Source: Clostridium sartagoforme (GTDB taxonomy: Bacteria; Bacillota; Clostridia; Clostridiales; Clostridiaceae). From it: DNA of 64,000 nt. The notes beneath the pieces are model-generated. The model did no database searches, was not told where the DNA came from, and saw only the letters and a program-made list of their open reading frames with translations. The position numbers and the translations under genes were made by a program. Where the stretch lies: positions 1-64,000 of the forward strand of contig NZ_SRYR01000003.1 of NCBI RefSeq assembly GCF_004794105.1. Direction: 5' to 3'. Positions 51,325 to 60,889 of the stretch are shown one piece after another (positions within the stretch are counted from its first letter, which is position 1; each line of letters opens with the position of its first letter).

Positions 51325-51523
51325 ATAAAGTGATTTTTAGCTTTGGATGGAGTTTTCTTAAAAAGTAGAGAACTAAATATTGAATTTTCTCGAAATAAAT
51401 TTCACAGAGGTTGAAAATAACTTACTCAATCTCAAGCTTAGAAGAGTTAATCTAGGTGAGTAGCAGTGCTAAGCTATCACTTTGATAATGTGGAAGAATT
51501 ATTAATAGTGGTGATGGGATAAA
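51325..51523 (+). ncRNA. Repeated structured RNA-like element, family S copy 4 (divergent)
   Basis: Begins ATAAAGTGATTTTTAGC and ends GGGATAAA. The long-range stem GCTTTGGATGGAG pairs with CTCAATCTCAAGC with two mismatches; the hairpin GTTTTCT/AGAGAAC and CTTAGAAGAGTTAATC are kept. It lies directly after the HAD gene and 270 bp before manA. Confidence 0.55.
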
Positions 51524-51795
51524 ATAAGAGTATTGAATTACATAAAGGTTGTATAAAATTATTGTTTTGTATATTATTGATATAAATTGTTGCTTATTTA
51601 AAGAAAATATTGGAAAAACAAGGCTAATAGTTATAATATATAATATAAGTGAAATTAAGAATTCTTTTATAGAATTACTGAAATTTTTATTTTATAAATT
51701 CTTTTAGTATTAGAAAGAATGTTTTAAATATGATAATAAACATAAGGTTGTTTTTACATAGGAAAATAGAAATTAACTAAGGGAGGAAATTTATA

Positions 51796-52749
51796 ATGTA
51801 TCCTATAAGGTTTGAAAACTTGTATTATGAAAAAATATGGGGAGGAAGAGATTTTGAATCTTTTAGAAGCAATATGCCAGAAGGTGAAATAGGAGAAACT
51901 TGGGATATAGCTTGCCATCCTAATGGTACAGGTATAGTGGCAAATGGAGAATTCAAAGGTACGTCCTTTGATAAGTTAATTGAAAAGCATGGAATAGATT
52001 TGCTAGGTAATAAAGTAAGTATGGAAAAATTTCCACTTTTAATTAAATTAATAAATTCTAAGGAAAAGCTTTCAGTTCAAGTTCATCCAGGTGATGAATA
52101 TGCAGCTAAATATGAAGGAGATTATGGAAAGACAGAAGCTTGGTATGTTATGGATGCTAAGCCAGGCGCTTCATTAATAGTTGGAACTAAGGACTGCACT
52201 AAGGAAGAGTTTGAAGAAGCGATAAAAAATAATACGGTAGAAGAATGTTTAAATAAAATAGAAGTAAAAAAAGGTGATTGCTTCTTAATAAATAGTGGTC
52301 TTGTACATGCTATATGTGAAGGAGTAATTATAGCAGAAATACAACAAAATAGTGATGTAACTTATAGGGTTTATGACTATGGAAGACCTAGAGAAATACA
52401 TGTAGAAAAGGCACTTGATGTTATAAATTTTGATCTTCAATGTGAGAATTTAAGTAAAAGAGAAAAAGTAGCCTTTGATGGATATAGCTATAGCTTATTA
52501 TGTAAAAATGAATACTTTGGAATTGAAAAGTTATCTATAACTAAGGAATATAAAGATAAAGGTAATGAGGAAAACTTTGATATGTACACTTGTGTAGAAG
52601 GTTATGGACATATTAAAGGAATAGATAGAAATGGAAATGAATATTCTGAAGAAATTAAAATGGGAGATAGTATTTTAATACCAGCAACCTTAGGTGAATA
52701 TACTATTATTGGTGAATTAAAAGTATTGAAAAGTTATCCCATAGTATAG
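51796..52749 (+). CDS. manA: Mannose-6-phosphate isomerase, class I
   Basis: A 317-residue cupin-fold zinc enzyme interconverting mannose-6P and fructose-6P. Zinc ligands: Gln95 and His97 in SVQVHPGDEYA, Glu114 in GKTEAWYVMD, and the His in NSGLVHAICEG. Length is normal for the short Gram-positive form. AGGGAGG precedes the ATG. It stands alone, with a ROK kinase gene about 490 bp downstream on the same strand. Confidence 0.95.
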   Translation: MYPIRFENLYYEKIWGGRDFESFRSNMPEGEIGETWDIACHPNGTGIVANGEFKGTSFDKLIEKHGIDLLGNKVSMEKFPLLIKLINSKEKLSVQVHPGDEYAAKYEGDYGKTEAWYVMDAKPGASLIVGTKDCTKEEFEEAIKNNTVEECLNKIEVKKGDCFLINSGLVHAICEGVIIAEIQQNSDVTYRVYDYGRPREIHVEKALDVINFDLQCENLSKREKVAFDGYSYSLLCKNEYFGIEKLSITKEYKDKGNEENFDMYTCVEGYGHIKGIDRNGNEYSEEIKMGDSILIPATLGEYTIIGELKVLKSYPIV

Positions 52750-53028
52750 TTCATAGAAGAAAAATTTTAGAATATGAAATTAAGTATTTCTAAGAAGAAT
52801 AATTTTAATATATGAAATAAAGAAGATTATAATAAAGAAAAATTTATATAAAATAATTTATAGAAAAATTACTTTGCTAATTTAAAAATATGTATTTCTA
52901 TGATTAATTTTTTAATTCGTAAATATTAATTTAGAGATAGATTCAAATTAAATTAAATAAAGGTAAAATCATAATTATAGATGGATTAAAAGGAATATAA
53001 ACTATCAATTAGATATTTATAGTTAAAT

Positions 53029-53098
53029 AAAGATAGACTAATTTTTATAGGTAACTCCTATGTAGTGGGGGAACATTAAGAATAGTCTATCTTTTATA
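53029..53098 (+). terminator. Terminator-like hairpin between manA and the ROK kinase gene
   Basis: AAAGATAGACTA (53029-53040) pairs with TAGTCTATCTTT (53083-53094), with an inner TAGG/CCTA hairpin and a T-rich end. It could also be the 3' end of a small RNA. Otherwise nothing is seen in 52750-53238. Confidence 0.65.
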
Positions 53099-53238
53099 TT
53101 TAGGAAATTTATAGTTAACAAAAATATACTTATAGTTGACAAAAATATAATAATATTTAGAATATTATATATAATCTAAATGATTATTTGATATAATTAT
53201 TTAACAATGAGAATTTATAAGGGGTAAGGGTTAAGAGT

Positions 53239-54144
53239 ATGAAAAATTATATTGTATTTGATATTGGAGGAAGCAGCACTAAGGTTGCTATAATAAAAGA
53301 AAATAGTGAAATAATTAAGAAGGATTCCATTAGAGCTGAGGCTAATGATTTTGAAAAATTTAAGGCTTTGCTTATAGGAGAAATTGAAAAAGCAAAAGAG
53401 GAATATAATATAGATGGAGTAGCAATAAGTGCACCAGGTGCAGTAAATAGTGAAATGGGTTCCATAAGTGGAAGTAGTGCATTACCATGTATTAATGATC
53501 ATAACTTCAAGAAGATATTTGGAGAAGATTTGGGACTTAAATTAGAAATAGAAAATGATGCTAATTGTGCTGCCTTAGGAGAAGTTTGGCTTGGAGCAGC
53601 TAAGTATAATAGCGATGTATTATTTATTGTATGTGGTACAGGAATTGGTGGAGCTGTAATTAAGGACAAGAAGATACATAAAGGAAAACACTTATTTGGC
53701 GGAGAATTTGGAATCGCAGTTTTAGAAACTGAAGGTAAAGGAGATGACTTAACCTTTAAAACTTGGAGCAATTTAGGCGCAACAAGTTCTATAGGAAGAA
53801 GAATTGCAGAGGCTAAAGGAATTGATAAAAGTGAAATTGATGGGAAAAAGGCTTTTGAAATGGCTGAAGCAGGAGATGAAGATGCTATAAAAGCAATAGA
53901 TGAGTTCTATTTTAATAATGCTTTGGGGATTTTTAACTTACAATATATTTATGACCCTGAAAAAATAATTATTGGAGGAGCCATAAGTAATAGAGAAGAT
54001 TTTATAGATAGAATCAATGAAAAGATAGATTTAATTATGAGTAAGATAAAAGTAGCTACTATAAGACCTAAAATAGCAAAATGTATGTTTAGAAATGATG
54101 CAAATTTATTAGGAGCTTTATTTAACTATCTACAAAGAAACTAA
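53239..54144 (+). CDS. ROK-family sugar kinase
   Basis: A 301-residue ROK kinase with the phosphate loop DIGGSSTK (residues 8-15), catalytic Asp in ENDANCAALGE, and CGTGIGGAVI. The Cys-rich zinc motif typical of bacterial glucokinases and NagK (CGxCGCxGC) is absent, as in beta-glucoside kinases. The next gene is a GH1 phospho-beta-glucosidase, so phosphorylation of a beta-glucoside or glucose is plausible. A terminator separates the two. Confidence 0.9.
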   Translation: MKNYIVFDIGGSSTKVAIIKENSEIIKKDSIRAEANDFEKFKALLIGEIEKAKEEYNIDGVAISAPGAVNSEMGSISGSSALPCINDHNFKKIFGEDLGLKLEIENDANCAALGEVWLGAAKYNSDVLFIVCGTGIGGAVIKDKKIHKGKHLFGGEFGIAVLETEGKGDDLTFKTWSNLGATSSIGRRIAEAKGIDKSEIDGKKAFEMAEAGDEDAIKAIDEFYFNNALGIFNLQYIYDPEKIIIGGAISNREDFIDRINEKIDLIMSKIKVATIRPKIAKCMFRNDANLLGALFNYLQRN

Positions 54145-54164
54145 ATAATATTTTTAGTATATAC

Positions 54165-54205
54165 AAAGGGAGTTGTCCAATAAGGATAGCTCCCTTTTTT
54201 ATTTC
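54165..54205 (+). terminator. Intrinsic terminator after the ROK kinase
   Basis: AAAGGGAGTTGTCC (54165-54178) pairs with GGATAGCTCCCTTT (54184-54197) through G-U pairs, then TTTATTT. Confidence 0.85.
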
Positions 54206-54269
54206 TTAAGAGGTCAATGTCATATTTTGCAAAGCAAAATAATTAGGAACTAATAGAATTACAAATATT

Positions 54270-54282
54270 TTCAAAATTTGAA
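54270..54282. promoter_or_regulatory. Palindrome before the GH1 gene
   Basis: TTCAAAATTTGAA is a perfect 13-bp palindrome 87 bp before the GH1 start; possible operator. Confidence 0.3.
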
Positions 54283-54368
54283 TAATTTTATTTTCTAAAG
54301 AGGATAAAATAAAGTTAAAGAGGCATTCTCAAGGATTTTAAATAGATTAATAAGAAAGGGTGAAGGTT

Positions 54369-55757
54369 ATGGATAATAACATGAAATTTAAAGACGGATT
54401 TTTATGGGGAGCTGCTACATCAGGACCTCAATGTGAAGGAACTTTTAATAAGAAACATAAAAATGTTTTTGATTATTGGTATGAGGTAGAGCCAGAAGCA
54501 TTCTTTGATAAGGTCGGACCAGAAGTAACATCTAATTTTTATAATAGCTATGAAGAAGACTTAGCTATGCTTAAATCTATTGGCTTAAATAGTTTTAGAA
54601 CATCAATTCAATGGACACGTTTAATTAAAGACTTTGAAACTGGTGAAGCAGATGAAGATGGGATTGAATTTTATAATAATGTAATAAATGAAATAATAAA
54701 AAATGGTCTTACTCCAATTATTACACTTCATCACTTTGATTTACCTGTAGAGTTGTATGATAAATATGGTGGATGGGAGTCTAAGCATGTTGTTGATCTA
54801 TTTGTTAAGTTTGCAAATACTGCCTTTAGACTATTCTCAGATAGAGTAAAACTTTGGACTACTTTTAATGAGCCAATAGTAGTTGTAGAGGGACAATACT
54901 TATATCAGTTCCATTATCCAAAAGTTGTAGATGGTAAAAAGGCTATCCAAGCATTATATAATATTAATCTAGCTTCTGCTAAGACAATTAAAGTATTTAA
55001 AGAAAATAATTATGGAAAAGATGGAGCTAAAATAGGAACAATTTTAAACTTAACTCCTTCATATCCAAGAGATATTAATAACCCAGATGATGTTAAAGCA
55101 GCTAAAATTGCAGATGCTTTCTTTAATGAATCTTTTTTAATGCCAGCAATTAAGGGAGAATTTCCAAAACTTCTTGTAGATTTATTAAAAGAAGATGATG
55201 TGTTATGGGAAAGTACTGAAGAAGAGTTAAAGATAATTAAGGAAAATAATATAGAATACCTTGGAGTAAATTATTACTTCCCAAGAAGAATTAAGGCAAA
55301 GGAAGAGAAGGTAGATGAAAGTAAGCCATGGATGCCTGACAAGTACTTTGATAATTATGAAATGCCAGGAAGAAGGATGAATCCTTATAGGGGATGGGAA
55401 ATCTATCCTAAGGCTATTTATGATATTGCTATAAATATAAGAGATAATTATGACAACATTCCTTGGTATATATCTGAAAATGGTATGGGAGTAGAAGGTG
55501 AAGATAGGTATATTAATTCTGAAGGAATAATTGAAGATGACTATAGAATTGAGTTTATAAAAGAACATTTAGAGTATCTTCATAAAGGAATAGAAGAAGG
55601 ATCAAACTGTTTTGGATATCACTCTTGGACAGGAATTGATTGTTGGTCATGGTGTAATGCCTATAAAAATAGATATGGATTTATTGCACTAGACTTAAAA
55701 ACTCAAAAGAAGACTATTAAAAAATCAGGACAATGGATTAAAGAATTTATAAAATAA
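54369..55757 (+). CDS. GH1 beta-glucosidase / 6-phospho-beta-glucosidase
   Basis: A 462-residue GH1 TIM-barrel enzyme. N-terminal FLWGAATSGPQCEG, acid/base Glu168 in TFNEP and nucleophile Glu370 in YISENGMG; WSWCNAYKNRYGF near the C-terminus. GH1 members with PTS partners act on 6-phosphates. ATG 54369 follows AAAGGG; a GTG nine bases upstream overlaps that site. The adjacent ROK kinase could phosphorylate beta-glucosides for it. Whether it prefers phosphorylated substrates cannot be settled by eye. Confidence 0.9.
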   Translation: MDNNMKFKDGFLWGAATSGPQCEGTFNKKHKNVFDYWYEVEPEAFFDKVGPEVTSNFYNSYEEDLAMLKSIGLNSFRTSIQWTRLIKDFETGEADEDGIEFYNNVINEIIKNGLTPIITLHHFDLPVELYDKYGGWESKHVVDLFVKFANTAFRLFSDRVKLWTTFNEPIVVVEGQYLYQFHYPKVVDGKKAIQALYNINLASAKTIKVFKENNYGKDGAKIGTILNLTPSYPRDINNPDDVKAAKIADAFFNESFLMPAIKGEFPKLLVDLLKEDDVLWESTEEELKIIKENNIEYLGVNYYFPRRIKAKEEKVDESKPWMPDKYFDNYEMPGRRMNPYRGWEIYPKAIYDIAINIRDNYDNIPWYISENGMGVEGEDRYINSEGIIEDDYRIEFIKEHLEYLHKGIEEGSNCFGYHSWTGIDCWSWCNAYKNRYGFIALDLKTQKKTIKKSGQWIKEFIK

Positions 55758-55880
55758 AAATGGGTTTGCCACATGAAGAGTTCAATTAAGAATTAATAAC
55801 TTTAAATTGTGGGATAGCATAATAAAATAAGAACTTCAGGTAGGTTTTAAAGAATATAAACTTCTTTAAATAAGCTATAG

Positions 55881-55926
55881 AACACTCTATGAACCAGTAG
55901 TATGGTAATTAGGGTGTTTTTTATTT
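55881..55926 (+). terminator. Intrinsic terminator downstream of the GH1 gene
   Basis: AACACTCTA (55881-55889) pairs with TAGGGTGTT (55910-55918) with one G-U pair, followed by TTTTTATTT. Confidence 0.75.
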
Positions 55927-56126
55927 ACTAGATAATTATATATAACACTTCTTTATTATAAATACATTTAAAAATTATGAATATATTATGTAAATCCTTA
56001 ATATTATTACTATAGAAGATAAACTGAAAAATATATTAGAAATTATATTTTCAAATTGTAGTAAGTTTAATGTACTGTAAGCTCAAGAAAAACTAACTGC
56101 AAAATTAATTTTAGGAGGAGAGTAAA

Positions 56127-57002
56127 ATTAATAAATTAAAAAGGATATCAATTATTTCTATTATTTTAATAGTTAGTATCTCTATCTTATCTATAGGAAT
56201 AAGAAATTATTCAGTTGACTATAAAAATATAGAAGACATTATTACCATACTTGCTACAGAGGAATATTCACCAAGAGATATGCTAACTGAGAAAAACGAC
56301 AAGACTACCCAATATATAGTAGATATATTTACAGAGCTAGACTTAGAAACTGTATTTGATGATTCTTATCGTCAGAAAATAATAAGAGGATTAGATGTAT
56401 ATAATGTAGTTGGTAAAGTAAGTGGTGAAAATAACAAAGAGGCAATAGTGATAACGGCACATTTTGATGCTTACTCAGGAAGTTTTGATAATTCGTCTGG
56501 AGTAGCTGTAGCTATAGAAATGGCTACAAAAGTAACACAGAATACCCCTAATAAAGATATAATTTTTTCTTTAGTCAATGGGGAAGAAAGAAATCTAAAA
56601 GGTAGTGAAGCTTTGGTTCCAGCTTTGATGCCGATGTATGAAAAAATATATAATATAAATATAGATTGTGTTGGCTCTAAAAAAGCAGGAGCATTAGCAT
56701 TGAAAAATATAAGTAGTGTTGAAGATTCAAGTGAATTATATGATTCAATAAAGGAAAGATTTACAGAAGATAAGGTTGATTTTGAAGATAGTATATCAAG
56801 TGAAAAGGTAAAGTACTATATGCAAACAGGAGATGGAGTTAGCGACTACGTACCTTTTGAGCAAAATAATCTTCCTAATATTCATATATCACAACAAGGA
56901 ATAGATGGTTTAACAGAAGATATGGCAGGACCAGAAAGTATAGATTTTAAGAATTTAAAGAAATTAGCAGATTCATTATCTAAATTTGTAGTTGAATTTT
57001 AG
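56127..57002 (+). CDS. M28-family metallopeptidase, apparently with ATT start
   Basis: The frame from 56127 gives 291 residues: a signal anchor (INKLKRISIISIILIVSISI) and an M28 domain with ITAHFDAYSGSFDNSSG (zinc His/Asp), LVNGEERNLKGSEAL (catalytic Glu pair), NIDCVGSK and NIHISQQGIDG (last His). The first ATG (56280) would remove the anchor. GGAGG (56114-56118) lies exactly eight bases before ATT 56127 and a TAG at 56112 closes the frame upstream, so ATT is the best start, or a start codon has been lost. It probably acts outside the membrane on peptides. Confidence 0.75.
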   Translation: MNKLKRISIISIILIVSISILSIGIRNYSVDYKNIEDIITILATEEYSPRDMLTEKNDKTTQYIVDIFTELDLETVFDDSYRQKIIRGLDVYNVVGKVSGENNKEAIVITAHFDAYSGSFDNSSGVAVAIEMATKVTQNTPNKDIIFSLVNGEERNLKGSEALVPALMPMYEKIYNINIDCVGSKKAGALALKNISSVEDSSELYDSIKERFTEDKVDFEDSISSEKVKYYMQTGDGVSDYVPFEQNNLPNIHISQQGIDGLTEDMAGPESIDFKNLKKLADSLSKFVVEF

Positions 57003-57183
57003 AGATGCAAGAGAAATAATTGAAAGTAAAGCAAATGAGAGAGTAGTTAATAGAAGTAACAACTTAAAAAAGATAGTATAAAGTGATGTTTTCTAAGATA
57101 AATAATGACTATTAATCAACTTGAGAAAAGGAATTTAATATATAGTGATTAATTTAAGATTCAATATAAAATTACTAAAAGGT

Positions 57184-57240
57184 TAGGGAATAAGAAGATT
57201 TTAAAATAATAAGACTTCTTATTCCCTAGTTTTAAATATA
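57184..57240. terminator. Long hairpin after the peptidase gene
   Basis: TAGGGAATAAGAAG (57184-57197) pairs with CTTCTTATTCCCTA (57215-57228), with T-rich flanks; it may serve both strands. Confidence 0.75.
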
Positions 57241-57377
57241 GTTTTATTTTTCTAATTTCTTTAACAGTTAATGAATGAACTAAAATTTATACTATTGAAA
57301 AGTTATAATCAATATTCATAGTTTACGCTAGTTGTTTACTCATCTTTCACATAAAGAAATATCTCAAGTATTAGTAC

Positions 57378-57480
57378 TTAAAAATAGCCTCCTCCTGGTC
57401 CGGGCTTGCTACATATACAAAACTCTTTAGATTCTCTAAAATCCTGTATATATTGACAGAAGTGACCTAATGTTTTTCAT
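57378..57480 (-). pseudogene. Frameshifted micro-ORF for a Cys-rich peptide
   Basis: ATG at 57480 has GGAGGG six bases upstream, but the frame stops after 14 codons. Skipping one base in the run of five A right after the ATG joins the start to an open frame of 33 residues ending CICSKPGPGGGYF, then a stop at 57378. So either one A was gained, or the base call is wrong, or the ribosome shifts. The sequence looks like a peptide signal or RiPP core, but no maturation gene is adjacent. The remaining parts of 57003-57823 show only the hairpin at 57184. Confidence 0.4.
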
Positions 57481-57823
57481 ATAAATCCCTCCTATTACTA
57501 TACTAAAAATATGTTCCTAATCCGTAATTTTGCACTCTTATGTAAATTTTTTAAAAACAATTCATTATTAGAACTATTATAAATTCATTATAATACGATA
57601 TTTAAATATAAATACCCAGTAAATGATAATTAAAAATATTGTAAAATATTATATTGTGAATTTTACATATTTTAGAGTATTAATTAGCTGGACAATCGAT
57701 AAATAATATATATAATAAATGTATGGAAAAAATTTCATTAAAAAGAATATTTGTACTTCTAGATAAAATCAAAGTTCCTATATTAAATCAATTAAGAATA
57801 AGTGACTATAAAGGAGATAGAGA

Positions 57824-59542
57824 ATGAGAAAAAAATCTTTGTTCAGTAGAATTTCAACTCAGTTAGTAGCAGCTTTTAGTATTACAATTGTATTAACAAG
57901 TGCTATTAGTATTATGTCAATTTCTAATTTAGCCAAGGTGAATGAATCAGGCAGTAATCTTTATAAAAATAACGTACTTGGTGTTAGTAGTATATCTAAA
58001 ATAATACAAAACTTATTACAATTAGAAGTTAATTTAAATAAGTTGTTTGATGGTGCAGAAGGTGAAGAAAAAGAGCTGTTAATTGAAAGTATAACTAAGT
58101 TAAAGGAAAGTACGGCATTTAATTTAGATATTTACGGATCGGCACTTGGAAATGAAGAAGATCAGAAATTATTTAATGAATTAAAGAGTGAAATAGGTGA
58201 GTATAACACAGTTAGAGATGAGGTTATTCTACCTTTAATTAAGTCTAATAATATGAAAGAAGCAGAAGCTAGAGCCCATGAGTTAGAGGAAGTTGAGGCA
58301 AGAACTTTAAGTAAAGCTAATGAATTAGTAGAAAAAAATAATCAGTGGGCTAGTGAAGCCAATAAAGAAAATGCAGGGATTTTTTCCAAGTCCTCTAGAG
58401 ATACAATTATTTTAGCTATTATTACATTATTAGTATCAATAACATGTACTATAATTATGGTAAGAAAAATAAGTAAATCTCTTATGAAAATCTTGGCTTT
58501 AGCTAATAGGATGTCTAGCTATGATTTATCTACAGATATAAAAATTGAAACTAAAACAGAATTTGCTGATATAGGAATTGCTTTAAATTCAGCTCAAGGG
58601 AATATTAGGCATTTAATTGAAAATGTTATAGAAAGTGTAGACAAAGTAACTGCTTCAAGTGAAGAATTATCAGCTACAGTTGAAGAAATGACTGCGCAAT
58701 TTAATGAAATAGATAATGCATCGAGCACTATTAATTCGGCAATAATTGATACAAGTGTGACTACAGAAGAAATTTCTACAATAGCTTTAGAAGTAACTAC
58801 AAGTGTTAATGCTTTATCTGGAAAAGCTACAGATGGAAGCTACAATTCTGAAAAAATTATGAGTAGAGCAGCTGGAATTAAGTCAAATACAGAAGCGATG
58901 ATAAGTAATACAATGAATATTTATCAGGATGTTGAAAGAGAAATAATTGAAAGTATAGAAAAAGGAAAAGTAATTAATGAAATAGGAATAATGGCTGATG
59001 CTATTGAAGGTATTGCTAGACAAACTAATTTACTTGCCTTAAATGCAGCTATTGAAGCAGCTAGGGCTGGAGAAAATGGAAGAGGATTCGCAGTTGTAGC
59101 AGAAGAAGTAAAAAACTTAGCAGAAGCATCTAAAGAAGCCGTAGGAAATGTAAAGATTCTTGTAAATGAAATTAAAGGTAGCTTTAAAGGTATAGATGAA
59201 AGTAGCAATAAGCTATTAAACTTTATGAATAGTGATATATTAAAGGAATTTAATAATTTTATTGAATCAGGAAAGCAATATGAAAAGGATGGAATTTTCG
59301 TTAGCACAATGAGTGGTGAAATAGCAGCTATGAGTGAAGAGTTAGCAGCATCCATTCTTGAAGTTAAAGAAGCTATAGATGAGGTATCAGCTATGGTTCA
59401 AGGCGTAACAGAGAATTCTACTTCAGTTAAAGAAAATGTTAGTGAGGCTAATGTTGCTATAAATAACATTGCAGAGGCAGCTCAAGGACAAGCTAAATTA
59501 TCTCAAGACTTAACTGAAATAATTTCAAAATTCAACATATAA
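57824..59542 (+). CDS. Methyl-accepting chemotaxis protein
   Basis: A 572-residue receptor with TM1 (~10-32), four-helix-bundle sensor (~33-190), TM2 (~193-213), HAMP (~214-268) and signalling rod (~280-572) with [18 protein letters not shown] at the tip. It is paralogous to the minus-strand receptor at 44326-46065. GGAG lies 7 bases before the ATG. Ligand unknown. No che genes are nearby. Confidence 0.94.
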   Translation: MRKKSLFSRISTQLVAAFSITIVLTSAISIMSISNLAKVNESGSNLYKNNVLGVSSISKIIQNLLQLEVNLNKLFDGAEGEEKELLIESITKLKESTAFNLDIYGSALGNEEDQKLFNELKSEIGEYNTVRDEVILPLIKSNNMKEAEARAHELEEVEARTLSKANELVEKNNQWASEANKENAGIFSKSSRDTIILAIITLLVSITCTIIMVRKISKSLMKILALANRMSSYDLSTDIKIETKTEFADIGIALNSAQGNIRHLIENVIESVDKVTASSEELSATVEEMTAQFNEIDNASSTINSAIIDTSVTTEEISTIALEVTTSVNALSGKATDGSYNSEKIMSRAAGIKSNTEAMISNTMNIYQDVEREIIESIEKGKVINEIGIMADAIEGIARQTNLLALNAAIEAARAGENGRGFAVVAEEVKNLAEASKEAVGNVKILVNEIKGSFKGIDESSNKLLNFMNSDILKEFNNFIESGKQYEKDGIFVSTMSGEIAAMSEELAASILEVKEAIDEVSAMVQGVTENSTSVKENVSEANVAINNIAEAAQGQAKLSQDLTEIISKFNI

Positions 59543-59651
59543 AAACATAGTATGGATTGTTTGAATAATTTAATACAATCTATTTTTAGATTTCAATTAT
59601 TGGTAAAATAGACTATAATTATATAAAGTAAAGAAATATTGGAGGTTATAT

Positions 59652-60557
59652 ATGAAAATCGCTATTATTGGGCTTGGTTCTATAGCTAAAAAGGCATATT
59701 TACCAATACTATCTGTAATGGAAGGGGTAGAATTATATATTTCTACTAGAAATAAGAAAGTGTTAGATGAAGTTTCTAATAAATATAAGATAGATAGGTC
59801 TTATATAGATTATGCAAATTTAATTTCAGAGAATATAGATGGAGCTATAATTTCTACTCATGCAGATGGACATTATGAAATTGCTAAGAAGCTAATTGAA
59901 AATGGAGTTAATGTCTATATAGATAAGCCTTTAACTTATAATCTTAATAAAAGTGAAGAAATAGTAGAATTAGCTAAGAAGAATAATGTAATAGCTATGG
60001 TAGGATTTAATAGAAGATTTTGTCCTAAGGTAAGTGAATTAAAGAAAAAGGGCAAGGCTGATATTATAGTTATGCAAAAAAATAGAGAATACCCGCCTGG
60101 AGATACTAGACAGTTTATTGTTGAAGATTTTATACATGTTGTTGATACTTTAAGATTTTTAATGGATGAAGAAATTAAAAACTTAGATATTAATTTCTCT
60201 AAGAAAAATGATAAATTAAATAGTGTAGTAGTTACATTTAAGGGTGAAAACACCACAGCAGTTGGTATAATGAATAGATGCGCCGGTATTACAGAAGAAG
60301 TAATTGAATATATGGTAAAGGGAAATAAGTTTGTTGTTGAAGATCTAGTTGATAGCATTGAAGTTAACAATAATGGAAAGACAAGAACTACCTTTGGGGG
60401 CTGGGAAAGTAGCCTTTATAAAAGAGGATTTGACGATTTAATAATTCATTTCTTAGATTCAATAAAAGAAAAGAAGAATCCAAATCCAAGTTTAGAGGAC
60501 TCTATAATATCACATAAGATTTGTGAAGAGATAGTAAACTATATTAATAATAATTAA
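59652..60557 (+). CDS. Gfo/Idh/MocA-family oxidoreductase
   Basis: A 301-residue NAD(P)-dependent oxidoreductase: Rossmann fold start IAIIGLGSIAKKAYLPIL, then VNVYIDKPLTYN with the DKP form of the conserved EKP motif and GFNRRFCPKV. The C-terminal alpha/beta domain carries FIHVVDTLRFL with the conserved His. Many members act on sugars or inositol; the substrate cannot be assigned. GGAGG precedes the ATG. A clear terminator follows, so it is not part of the ABC operon. Confidence 0.9.
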   Translation: MKIAIIGLGSIAKKAYLPILSVMEGVELYISTRNKKVLDEVSNKYKIDRSYIDYANLISENIDGAIISTHADGHYEIAKKLIENGVNVYIDKPLTYNLNKSEEIVELAKKNNVIAMVGFNRRFCPKVSELKKKGKADIIVMQKNREYPPGDTRQFIVEDFIHVVDTLRFLMDEEIKNLDINFSKKNDKLNSVVVTFKGENTTAVGIMNRCAGITEEVIEYMVKGNKFVVEDLVDSIEVNNNGKTRTTFGGWESSLYKRGFDDLIIHFLDSIKEKKNPNPSLEDSIISHKICEEIVNYINNN

Positions 60558-60558
60558 T

Positions 60559-60597
60559 GAAAAAGCTAACTAGAAAAGAATTCTAGTTAGCTTTATT
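60559..60597 (+). terminator. Intrinsic terminator after the oxidoreductase gene
   Basis: AAAGCTAACTAGAA (60559-60572) pairs perfectly with TTCTAGTTAGCTTT (60578-60591), then ATTA. Confidence 0.75.
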
Positions 60598-60760
60598 AGA
60601 ATGCTGAAACTTTATAAGCAGTATTAATGATGGATGTATAGATATTTTTTGATTATTTGCTCTAATTTTGCGAAAATAAATATTTATAAAACTATTTACA
60701 AATGAAGAAAAATATAGTAAATTTATATTGTAAACATTTTCTGAAAGTTAAAGGGTATTA

Positions 60761-60774
60761 CGAAACGGGTTTCG
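60761..60774. promoter_or_regulatory. Candidate sugar-repressor operator, distal
   Basis: CGAAACGGGTTTCG is a perfect inverted repeat (6-bp arms, GG centre). A half-match GGGTTTCG occurs at 60824-60831. Confidence 0.5.
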
Positions 60775-60850
60775 AAGTTACGATAAGAGGAATTATCGGA
60801 ATATTTATTTCCAAATTAGAAAAGGGTTTCGTTTATTTTTTTTAATTTAA

Positions 60851-60864
60851 CGAAAGGGGTTTCG
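60851..60864. promoter_or_regulatory. Candidate sugar-repressor operator, proximal
   Basis: CGAAAGGGGTTTCG repeats the distal site with one arm mismatch, 26 bp before the start of the binding-protein gene. The centres are 90 bp apart. A LacI-type repressor is the likely binder; none is in the window. Confidence 0.5.
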
Positions 60865-60889
60865 AAAATTTATTTGAGGAGGAATTGAA

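Noticed and set aside
46189..57702. ATCGATAA upstream of both chemotaxis receptor genes as a sigma-28 -10 box
   Set aside because: The TAAA element expected about 15 bases upstream is missing in both cases.
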